Origin: DASWHD01 sp036393335
GTDB taxonomy: Bacteria; CG2-30-53-67; CG2-30-70-394
Assembly: GCA_036393335.1 (NCBI GenBank)
Contig: DASWHD010000143.1
Coordinates: 1 to 7,474 of the forward strand
Direction: 5' to 3'
DNA length: 7,474 bases
Shown here: positions 1-5,337 of the stretch, piece by piece
How positions within the stretch are numbered: the first letter of the stretch is position 1
Layout of the letters: every line of letters begins with the position of its first letter
Made by a program: the position numbers and the translations under genes
Notes under the pieces: model-generated
Databases searched by the model: none
The model's input: the letters and a program-made list of their open reading frames with translations, nothing else
Told to the model about the DNA's origin: nothing

Positions 1-174
1 TACATACAATCTGCGTGCCGGGCTGGCGCACGTCGCGGAGACCCGCTAGTGTGCCGCCCTCGATCGGGCGACCGCCCGAGAGCGGCGAACAACAGGACCT
101 CGCCTTTTTCCCTCCGGGGTCGCGCCGCGAACGAATTCTTCTTGCCCTTCGCTGTTGTGTGGGTCGGAAACCTC

Positions 175-237
175 GCCCGTATTTCTCCCCATGAATCTGC
201 TGCGACCGCGCAACGATCCCTGGGGAGAAATACGGGC
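175..237. repeat. Perfect 17-bp inverted repeat with 29-base loop
   Basis: The left arm is 175-191 (GCCCGTATTTCTCCCCA) and the right arm is 221-237, its exact reverse complement. The loop is 192-220 and contains a small TGCG/CGCA hairpin at 201-212. The arms are AT-richer in the middle than the surrounding sequence. There is no T-run after the right arm, so it is not an intrinsic terminator. It lies about 60 bases upstream of the helicase start. It could be an RNA leader stem, paired termini of a small transposable element, or an operator. No obvious target-site duplication flanks the arms. Confidence 0.85.
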
Positions 238-240
238 TAA

Positions 241-258
241 GGCCTGGTAGTTCAGGCC
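241..258 (+). repeat. Small hairpin upstream of the helicase start
   Basis: GGCCTG (241-246) pairs exactly with CAGGCC (253-258) around a six-base loop, GTAGTT. It follows the 17-bp inverted repeat by three bases, so a transcript through this area would carry two adjacent stems just before the helicase translation start. A role in controlling translation is inference only. Confidence 0.45.
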
Positions 259-295
259 CAACCCGCACGCACAGGGCGGAGAATTGAGTACCCCA

Positions 296-1576
296 ATGTC
301 TACCTCAGGAACCCTTGCACCGGCCGGCTTCGGCCGGTTCGGGCTCCACGAAGCGCTGATGCGCGGCATTCGCGCCGCCGGCTTCGAGAGCCCCCGACCG
401 ATCCAGGTCGAAACCATTCCCCCCGGCCGCGACGGCCGCGACGTGCTGGGCCTCGCCCAGACCGGCACCGGCAAGACGGCGGCCTTCTCCCTGCCGCTGC
501 TCCACCGGCTGATCGGGGTCCGCCGCCAGGGCCCGCGCGTCCTGGTGCTCGCGCCCACCCGCGAGCTCGCCACCCAGATCGCGGTCGAGACGCGGATGCT
601 CGCCAAGTTCACCCAGATCAAGGTGGTCACCATCTTCGGCGGCGCCTCGATGCGCAACCAGGTCGACGCCCTGCGCCAGCACCCGGAGATCGTGGTGGGT
701 TGCCCGGGCCGCGTCCTCGACCTGCTCCAGCAGGGCGTGCTGCGCCTCGACCGGATCGAAAGCCTGGTGCTCGACGAGGCCGACCACATGTTCGACATGG
801 GCTTCCTGCCGGACATCCGCCGGATCCTCGGCGCGCTCCCCGCGCGCCGGCAGAACCTGCTGTTCTCGGCCACCATGCCCAAGGAGATTCGCCGGCTGGC
901 CGACGAGGTGCTGAACACGCCGCATGTGGTCGAGCTGGCCGATAGCGCGCCGGCCACCACCATCGATCACGCGCTGGTGCTGGTCCCGGAGCTGCACAAA
1001 CGCGCGCTGCTGGAGCACATGCTCACCCGCGGCGAGTGCGTCTCGGCCATCGTCTTCACCCGCACCAAGCACCGCGCCCGGCGCCTGGCAGAGCAGCTCT
1101 GCAAATCGGGACACCGAGCCGTGGGCCTCCAGGGCGCCATGTCCCAGGCCCAGCGTGATCGCGCCATGCGCGGCTTTCGCTCACGCCACTACGACATCCT
1201 GGTGGCCACGGACATCGCGGCGCGCGGCATCGACGTGAGCGGCGTCTCCCACGTGATCAACTTCGACGTGCCGAACACGCCGGAGGCGTACACCCACCGC
1301 ATCGGCCGCACCGGCCGCGCCGAGCAACCGGGCGTGGCCTGCACCTTCGTCACCGGCAGCGATCACGACTGGGTGCGTGCCACCGAACGCATGATCGGCG
1401 CACCGATCCCGCGGCGCCAGTTCGAGGGCTTCGCGCCGGCCGCCGAGGTGCAGCCCGAGCGCCTCCCGTCGCCGCATGGCAGCGCACGCGGCTCACGGCC
1501 CGGCGGAGCCCAGCGGAGCCGGCGGCGCAATCCGCCGCGCCGCGGCCGCAAGCGCATCGGCGAGCGCGCCGCCTGA
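296..1576 (+). CDS. DEAD-box ATP-dependent RNA helicase (RhlE-like)
   Basis: This is a cytoplasmic ATP-dependent RNA helicase that would unwind RNA duplexes, for example during ribosome assembly, RNA decay or cold adaptation. Counting residues from the upstream TTG at 284, the motifs are: Q-motif region around 33-45, motif I AQTGTGKT 58-65, PTRELA 91-96, GG 119-120, CPGR 140-143 (usual TPGR), DEAD 164-167, SAT 195-197, ATDIAARGID 308-317 and HRIGRTGR 338-345. Both RecA-like domains are complete. The tail after about residue 395 is rich in Arg, Gly and Pro, as in many RhlE relatives, and probably binds RNA. I prefer the ATG at 296 (426 aa); the TTG at 284 (430 aa) sits only two bases after a GGAG and is too close. 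Neither start has ideal Shine-Dalgarno spacing. Family is certain; subfamily and substrate are not. Confidence 0.95.
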   Translation: MSTSGTLAPAGFGRFGLHEALMRGIRAAGFESPRPIQVETIPPGRDGRDVLGLAQTGTGKTAAFSLPLLHRLIGVRRQGPRVLVLAPTRELATQIAVETRMLAKFTQIKVVTIFGGASMRNQVDALRQHPEIVVGCPGRVLDLLQQGVLRLDRIESLVLDEADHMFDMGFLPDIRRILGALPARRQNLLFSATMPKEIRRLADEVLNTPHVVELADSAPATTIDHALVLVPELHKRALLEHMLTRGECVSAIVFTRTKHRARRLAEQLCKSGHRAVGLQGAMSQAQRDRAMRGFRSRHYDILVATDIAARGIDVSGVSHVINFDVPNTPEAYTHRIGRTGRAEQPGVACTFVTGSDHDWVRATERMIGAPIPRRQFEGFAPAAEVQPERLPSPHGSARGSRPGGAQRSRRRNPPRRGRKRIGERAA

Positions 1577-1598
1577 CAAGTCGCGGCAGGTAACCGGC

Positions 1599-1623
1599 CA
1601 GAGCCCGCGGTTGCGGGCGTCTG
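1599..1623 (+). repeat. Hairpin after the helicase gene
   Basis: CAGAGCCCGC (1599-1608) pairs with GCGGGC (1613-1618) and TCTG (1620-1623), with a GGTT loop and one bulged G at 1619. It starts 22 bases after the helicase stop codon. No T-run follows, so a Rho-independent terminator is not supported. It may still protect the 3' end or slow RNA polymerase. Confidence 0.45.
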
Positions 1624-1855
1624 GCAGTCTCCCGAACGGTATGCGGAGCTCTACAGAACCGGTGCGATTGACGCGCACGCCGCGACGGGGTACCAAGCGC
1701 AGCTTGTTGCGATCGCGGGGTTGCGCTTGGAATCCGTCAAGGTCGGGCAACTGTTTCCCGACTACCTGCTCAGCGATGCCTGGCCCACGTACTACGCCAA
1801 GGCGGTGATCCGCGATGCGCAGGAGCAGACATTAGGTACGGTATTGCAATCTCGG
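1616..1855 (+). pseudogene. Start-less remnant of an unrecognised protein gene
   Basis: The frame read from 1616 gives a protein-like stretch starting GVWQSPERYAELYRTGAIDA and including GQLFPDYLLSDAWPTYYAK, about 75 residues with mixed polar and aromatic composition, unlike the Arg/Pro-rich shadows nearby. Over the 65 codons 1634-1828 I count G/C at about 80 percent of third positions and about 43 percent of second positions, which is a coding signature. There is no ATG or GTG at its left end; the only upstream candidate is a TTG at 1721, too far inside and without a good ribosome binding site. After about 1855 the frame becomes Arg/Ala-rich and runs to a stop at 2084-2086, inside the cupin gene. 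It is in the same frame as the helicase, directly after its stop. I do not recognise the family; I interpret it as the internal or C-terminal part of a decayed, probably acquired gene. Confidence 0.5.
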
Positions 1856-1958
1856 CACGGGGCAGCTCGTGGTCGGGGAGTCATCGCGGCTCGTCTGGCT
1901 CTTCGTCCAGTGACGCTTGCCCGACCGCCTCTATGTCTGACGATGGCGAGGGCGAGGC

Positions 1959-2339
1959 ATGGCGAAAACCACGACGACGTACTGGAACCCGTTGAGCCCG
2001 GAGCAGCGCGGGCAATGGACGCCCATCGACGGGCTCGTGGGGATGGCCGAGGAGCTGACTCTCAGCATGGATCCGGCCACCGGTGAGTACACGCGGCTGA
2101 CCCGGTTTCTCCCGGGCGCCGACACCAAGGTCTTCGGCGGCAAGAGCCACGCCTACCCCGAGGAGGTGTTCATCGTCAGCGGCCGGCTCTACGACCAGGC
2201 GTTCGACCTGTGGCTCGAAGCCGGCCATTACGCCAGCCGGCCTCCGGGGGAGGTGCACGGGCCGTTCAAGACAGACGTGGGCTGCGTGGTACTGGAGCTG
2301 TCCTTCCCCCACCGCGCCGTGGTCGCAGACGACACCTGA
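1959..2339 (+). CDS. Small single-domain cupin protein
   Basis: The 126-residue product is a single cupin beta-barrel, with no signal peptide or membrane segment, so it is probably cytoplasmic. Cupin motif 1 is around residues 60-75 (GGKSHAYPEEVFIVSG) and motif 2 around 89-100 (G89, P95, G97, H100). The metal-ligand set is partly unusual: H64, E68/E69 and H100 are present, but the usual H-x-H pair is reduced to one His, with K62 or Y66 in the other position. The C-terminal half, including HGPFKT and LELSFP, resembles ChrR-like and other small stand-alone cupins, where a bound metal is common but substrates are often unknown. GAGGG at 1948-1952 lies six bases before the ATG and supports this start. 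It is 90 bases upstream of tag on the same strand, so co-transcription is possible but not shown. Function cannot be named. Confidence 0.85.
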   Translation: MAKTTTTYWNPLSPEQRGQWTPIDGLVGMAEELTLSMDPATGEYTRLTRFLPGADTKVFGGKSHAYPEEVFIVSGRLYDQAFDLWLEAGHYASRPPGEVHGPFKTDVGCVVLELSFPHRAVVADDT

Positions 2340-2429
2340 GCGGGACACGCCGTTTCGCCGCGACCATGAGGCCCATGTGACTCAATCGATGCCATCGTCT
2401 CGCTGACACGAGAGATCGTGGAGGAACAC

Positions 2430-3011
2430 ATGGCCCAGGACGAACGGCCGCGTTGCGGGTGGATGGGTGACGACGAGCTGATGCTCCGCTACCACGACGA
2501 GGAGTGGGGGGTGCCGGTGCACGACGACCGGAAATGGTTCGAGTACCTGGTCCTCGACGCCTTTCAGGCCGGGCTCTCCTGGAAGACCGTGCTCCACAAA
2601 CGCGAGGGATTCCGCAAGGTCTTTCTCGGCTTCGACCCCGCGCGGGTGGCGCGCATGAAGGCACGCCAGATGGAGGCGGCGCGCGGCAACCCGGCGATCA
2701 TCCGCAACCGTGCGAAGATCGAGGCCACGATGAACAACGCCCGCGCCTTCCTCGCCGCGCAGGAGCGGCACGGCTCCTTCGACGCCTGGATCTGGTCGTT
2801 CACCGACGGGCGGGTGGTGCGCAACCGGTGGCGGCGACTGGAGCAGCTCCCTGCGTCCACGGCGCTCTCCGATCGGGTGAGCGGGGCACTCAAGCAGGCG
2901 GGGTTCTCCTTCGTGGGCACGACGATCTGCTACGCCTTCCTCCAGGCCGGCGGGATCGTCAACGATCACCTGGTGCAGTGCTTCCGCCACAAGGAGGTCG
3001 GCGAGGGTTGA
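2430..3011 (+). CDS. tag: DNA-3-methyladenine glycosylase I
   Basis: Tag is a monofunctional DNA glycosylase that removes 3-methyladenine from alkylated DNA, starting base-excision repair in the cytoplasm. The 193-residue product is normal length for the family and aligns end to end with Escherichia coli Tag as I recall it. Signature blocks include RCGW near the start, YHDEEWGVP, FQAGLSW and VGTTICYAFLQAGGIVNDH. The zinc ligands expected from E. coli Tag are present as C9, H22, H180 and C184. The base-recognition glutamate (E38 in E. coli) aligns with D43, a conservative change. The start is the ATG at 2430, because GGAGG at 2420-2424 lies five bases upstream; the in-frame GTG at 2418 falls at the ribosome binding site and is unlikely. 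A short stem at 2398-2413 precedes the ribosome binding site. No adaptive-response operator is recognisable. The gene converges on argS. Confidence 0.95.
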   Translation: MAQDERPRCGWMGDDELMLRYHDEEWGVPVHDDRKWFEYLVLDAFQAGLSWKTVLHKREGFRKVFLGFDPARVARMKARQMEAARGNPAIIRNRAKIEATMNNARAFLAAQERHGSFDAWIWSFTDGRVVRNRWRRLEQLPASTALSDRVSGALKQAGFSFVGTTICYAFLQAGGIVNDHLVQCFRHKEVGEG

Positions 3012-3151
3012 GGCCGCGCGGCGGCGCGTGGTACTGCGTCCTTCCTCCCCAGCAGAGCGTAGACCCTGTGGAGTGACCGGCTCCGCTGCGTCGGGTGGCG
3101 CGGTTGAGGCAGCCACCCAGGGGGGGCTTGCCACCGGATGTTCGCGGGTGG

Positions 3152-3238
3152 GCCCCACGGGGGCTGATGAGCTACCTGGGGCTGGTGCCCAGTGAGCACT
3201 CCAGCGGCGGTCATGCCCGCCGGGGCGGGATCACCCAG
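3152..3238 (+). pseudogene. Fragment of an IS110-family transposase
   Basis: The frame beginning at 3152 reads APRGLMSYLGLVPSEHSSGG followed by HARRGGITQ. This matches the well-known conserved block in the C-terminal (Transposase_20, IS116/IS110/IS902) part of IS110-family DEDD transposases, typically LMxYLGLVPSEHSSGG then RxGGITK. Only about 29 codons are recognisable. Family members continue with a Gly-Asn block and an Arg-rich helix, but here the frame changes to unrelated sequence and runs into a palindrome. No DEDD catalytic domain is present in the window. It is a non-functional relic of a past insertion or of a deletion through one. Confidence 0.75.
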
Positions 3239-3243
3239 ATCAG

Positions 3244-3276
3244 GGCGGGCTGCGCCCGCCATGCCGGGCGCAGCCC
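3244..3276. repeat. REP-like overlapping palindromes
   Basis: Two competing stems overlap here. One is GGCGGGC (3244-3250), loop TGC, GCCCGCC (3254-3260). The other is a perfect 12-bp stem, GGGCTGCGCCCG (3247-3258) with CGGGCGCAGCCC (3265-3276), loop 3259-3264. The first core, followed by AT, recurs near the window end at 7438-7457 as GGCGGGC, loop GCGA, GCCCGCC and then AT. High-GC palindromes between convergent genes are typical of REP-type elements, which can stabilise or end transcripts from both sides. No T-run is present. Confidence 0.65.
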
Positions 3277-3330
3277 GACCGACACAGGAGCGGGCGAGCG
3301 CTCCTCCCTCACACCGCAGTGGCCTGAGCC

Positions 3331-4998
3331 TCACATCGCGTCCGGCGCCTTCACCCCGAGGAGGTCGAGGCCGTCCGCGACCACCCGGCGCACGGTCTCC
3401 ATCAGGTAGAGGCGGGCACAGGCGAGGTCCGGGTCGTCGCCGAGGATGCGGTGCTTGAAGTAGTAGGCGTGGAGGGTGCCCGCGAGCTCCGTGAGATAAT
3501 GCACCAGACGGTGCGGCTCACCGGCCTCAGCGGCCCCCTCCAGCAGGTCTGGGAAGCCGTCCATGCGCTGGATGAGGTCGATCTCCTCCGGCTCGCCCAG
3601 GCGTTCCACCGGCGCACCCGCGTCCGGCAGGCGGTAGCCGCGCTCGACGGCGAGCTTGAACAGGCTGCGCACCCGGGCGTGGGCGTACTGGACGTAGTAG
3701 ACGGGGTTGTCGTTGGACTGGCGCTTGGCCAGCTCTAGATCGAAGTCGAGCATCGAGTCGGAGCGCCGCTGGAGGAAGAAGAAGCGGGTGGCGTCGGCAC
3801 CCACCTCCTCTACCACTTCGGCCAGGGAGACGAAGGCGCCGGACCGCTTGCCCATCTTCACCGGCATCCCGTCGCGCGACAGGTTGACGATCTGCACCAG
3901 GTACACGTCGAGGCGGGCCGGGTCACCGCCGAGCATGGCGATCGCCGCCTTCACCCGCGCGATATAGCCGTGGTGGTCGGCACCCCAGATGTTGATCAGG
4001 CGGTCGTAGCCGCGCGCGAGCTTGTCGGCGTGGTAGGCGATGTCGGTGGCGAAGTAGGTCAGCTCGCCGTCGCGCTTGATCACCACCCGGTCCTTGTCGT
4101 CGCCGTGGTCCGCGGTGCGCACCAGCCGGGCGCCGTCCTCGGCGACGCTCACGTGGCCCGCGGCCTCCAGTTCGGCGAGGCGGGCCGGGACCGCACCGGA
4201 GGCTACGAGGTCGGCCTCCGAGAACCAGCGGTCGAAGGGGATGGCGAGGTCATCGAGGTCGTGGCGGATCAGCGCCAGCATCTGCGCCACCCCGAAGGGC
4301 GTGAGCTGCGCCACGGCCTCCGCCTCGCTGGCGGTGGCGAGGACGTCGCCGTGGGCGGCACGCCACGCCGCCGCGATCTCCTGGACGTAGTCGCCCGGGT
4401 AGTGGTCCTCCGGGAGCATCACCTCTTCACCGCACGCCTGGCGCAGGCGGATCCAGATCGACCGGCCGAGGGTCCGCACCTGATTGCCGGCGTCGTTGAC
4501 GTAGTACTCCCGTGCCACGGCGAAGCCGCGGGCCGCCAGCAGGCGCGCGAGGACGTCACCCACCACCGCGCCGCGACCGTGGCCGATGTGCATCGGCCCG
4601 GTGGGATTGGCGGAGACGAACTCCAGCAGCACGCGACCCCGGTGGCCATCGGCGAGCCGCCCGAACCGGTCGCCGGCGGCGTGGATTTCTTGCAGGCGCC
4701 GCCACCAGTGGCCACGGGCGAAGCGGAAGTTGAGGAAGCCCGGGCCGGCGATCGCCACCTCCTCGATCTCTTCCGCGGGCAGCACGAGATGGCCCTGGAT
4801 CGCCGCGGCGATCTTGCGCGGCGGCATGCGCGCCTGGGGCGCGAGCTGCATGGCGAGGTTGGTGGCCAGGTCGCCGTGGGCGCGGTCGCGCGGGACCTCG
4901 AGGTAGATCTCACCGGGCAGCGCCATCTCCGGCAGGACGCCGGCACCGACCGCCGCCGCGACCGCGGCGCGCAGGGCATCGATGAGCTGTGGGTGCAA
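3331..4998 (-). CDS. argS: Arginyl-tRNA synthetase
   Basis: ArgS is a class I aminoacyl-tRNA synthetase that charges tRNA-Arg with arginine using ATP, in the cytoplasm. The 555-residue product is in the usual range. The N-terminal additional domain covers roughly residues 1-95, with VPRDRAHGDLATNLAM. The catalytic Rossmann fold follows, with HIGH at 137-140 in SANPTGPMHIGHGRG. MGKRSG (382-387) stands at the KMSKS position; weak versions of that loop are normal in ArgS. The DALR anticodon-binding domain covers about 430-555 and includes HRLVHYLTELAGTLHAYYFK. The chosen start is TTG (complement of 4996-4998); the frame stays open upstream, but no ATG or GTG was found there and MHPQLIDAL fits homologous N-termini. 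The ribosome binding site is weak (GGAT, about eight bases away). It is divergent from the DUF2065 gene and convergent with tag. Confidence 0.97.
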   Translation of the reverse strand: MHPQLIDALRAAVAAAVGAGVLPEMALPGEIYLEVPRDRAHGDLATNLAMQLAPQARMPPRKIAAAIQGHLVLPAEEIEEVAIAGPGFLNFRFARGHWWRRLQEIHAAGDRFGRLADGHRGRVLLEFVSANPTGPMHIGHGRGAVVGDVLARLLAARGFAVAREYYVNDAGNQVRTLGRSIWIRLRQACGEEVMLPEDHYPGDYVQEIAAAWRAAHGDVLATASEAEAVAQLTPFGVAQMLALIRHDLDDLAIPFDRWFSEADLVASGAVPARLAELEAAGHVSVAEDGARLVRTADHGDDKDRVVIKRDGELTYFATDIAYHADKLARGYDRLINIWGADHHGYIARVKAAIAMLGGDPARLDVYLVQIVNLSRDGMPVKMGKRSGAFVSLAEVVEEVGADATRFFFLQRRSDSMLDFDLELAKRQSNDNPVYYVQYAHARVRSLFKLAVERGYRLPDAGAPVERLGEPEEIDLIQRMDGFPDLLEGAAEAGEPHRLVHYLTELAGTLHAYYFKHRILGDDPDLACARLYLMETVRRVVADGLDLLGVKAPDAM

Positions 4999-5087
4999 GG
5001 CGAGGATCCGAGAAAGGGGCCCGGAGTCTATCGGCCCGTGGGTGCCGCCGCCAGGCGGGCTTTTATTCGGGGGCGCTGCCGCCGATC

Positions 5088-5116
5088 TAGTCCCGAATGG
5101 ATCAGGGAGATATAGT
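5088..5116 (+). promoter_or_regulatory. Candidate weak promoter for the DUF2065-mltD unit
   Basis: TATAGT at 5111-5116 matches five of six bases of the sigma-70 -10 consensus and lies in the 141-base gap between divergent argS and the DUF2065 gene. The hexamer 17 bases upstream, TAGTCC at 5088-5093, is a poor -35. Transcription from here would begin around 5123 and give a leader of under 20 bases. It is a plausible site by position only. Confidence 0.3.
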
Positions 5117-5139
5117 GCGCGGATGCTGCGGAGGATGGG

Positions 5140-5337
5140 ATGGAGCTCTTCTTGTCGGCCCTAGGTCTGGCCCTCGTCTTCGAGGGCCTGCCCTACGCCG
5201 TCGCACCGGCCAAGGTGCGCCAGCTCGCGGAGATCCTCCCCCACCTCTCGAACGGATTCCTCCAGACCCTCGGTGTGGTGGTCATGCTCCTCGGCCTTGC
5301 GGTGATCTTCATCGGCCGCCTGGGGAGCGGTGGATGA
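5140..5337 (+). CDS. DUF2065 family (YjeT-like) small inner-membrane protein
   Basis: The 65-residue product matches DUF2065, small inner-membrane proteins of unknown function typified by E. coli YjeT. Two hydrophobic segments are visible, about residues 3-22 and 42-60, joined by a short charged stretch (KVRQLAEILPHLSNG). The sequence GLALVFEGLPYAVAP in the first helix and the LGVVVMLLGLAVIF second helix are characteristic. GGAGG at 5130-5134, five bases before the ATG, sets the start. The stop codon overlaps the next start codon (ATGA at 5334-5337), so translation is probably coupled to the transglycosylase downstream, which hints at a cell-envelope role. In E. coli yjeT is near hflKC and purA, so the present neighbour is different. 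No catalytic residues are apparent and no function should be assumed. Confidence 0.88.
   Translation: MELFLSALGLALVFEGLPYAVAPAKVRQLAEILPHLSNGFLQTLGVVVMLLGLAVIFIGRLGSGG

Larger units (their letters stand above)
1..295. other. Intergenic region / possible long leader of the helicase gene
   Basis: No convincing gene is seen here. The short open frames on either strand are arginine- and serine-rich, carry no recognisable domain, and the minus-strand one runs far into the helicase gene. The region holds three hairpins: a short one at 64-79 (TCGGGC, loop GACC, GCCCGA), a perfect 17-bp inverted repeat at 175-237, and a 6-bp hairpin at 241-258. No strong sigma-70 promoter is obvious. Two explanations fit what is seen: a structured 5' leader, as is known for some cold-induced DEAD-box helicase genes, or the leftover end of a mobile element. 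The sequence alone does not decide between them. Confidence 0.5.
1577..1958. other. Intergenic stretch containing a gene remnant
   Basis: These 382 bases between the helicase and the cupin gene hold no intact gene. They contain a hairpin at 1599-1623 and, from about 1616 to 1855, a reading frame with coding character but no start codon (listed separately). The last 100 bases before the cupin gene show nothing recognisable apart from that gene's ribosome binding site. I see no convincing promoter for the cupin gene. Confidence 0.55.
3012..3330. other. Convergent intergenic region with mobile-element debris
   Basis: This 319-base gap separates the 3' ends of tag and argS. It contains no intact gene. 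From about 3152 to 3238 the plus strand encodes a scrap of an IS110-family transposase, and 3244-3276 holds overlapping strong palindromes; both are listed separately. I see nothing recognisable in 3012-3151 or 3281-3330. No palindrome here is followed by a T-run on either strand, so termination of tag and argS is not explained by a standard intrinsic terminator. Confidence 0.6.

Noticed and set aside
104..108. T-run after the hairpin at 64-79 as an intrinsic terminator
   Set aside because: The T-run is about 25 bases away from the stem, too far to act in termination.
49..240. Plus-strand open frame of 63 codons before the helicase
   Set aside because: It runs through both arms of the 17-bp inverted repeat, has no domain and no ribosome binding site.
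46..963. Long minus-strand open frame (305 codons) opposite the helicase
   Set aside because: It is Ser/Arg/Pro-rich with no domain and overlaps the whole first part of a clear helicase gene; typical antisense shadow in GC-rich DNA.
5049..5067. Possible terminator (CCGC, CAG, GCGG then CTTTTATT) upstream of argS
   Set aside because: The stem is only four base pairs and no plus-strand gene precedes it, since argS is on the opposite strand.
3970..5115. Long plus-strand open frame (381 codons) opposite argS
   Set aside because: It mirrors argS, is rich in Val, Gly, Ala, Arg and His with no motif, and argS carries all expected signatures.
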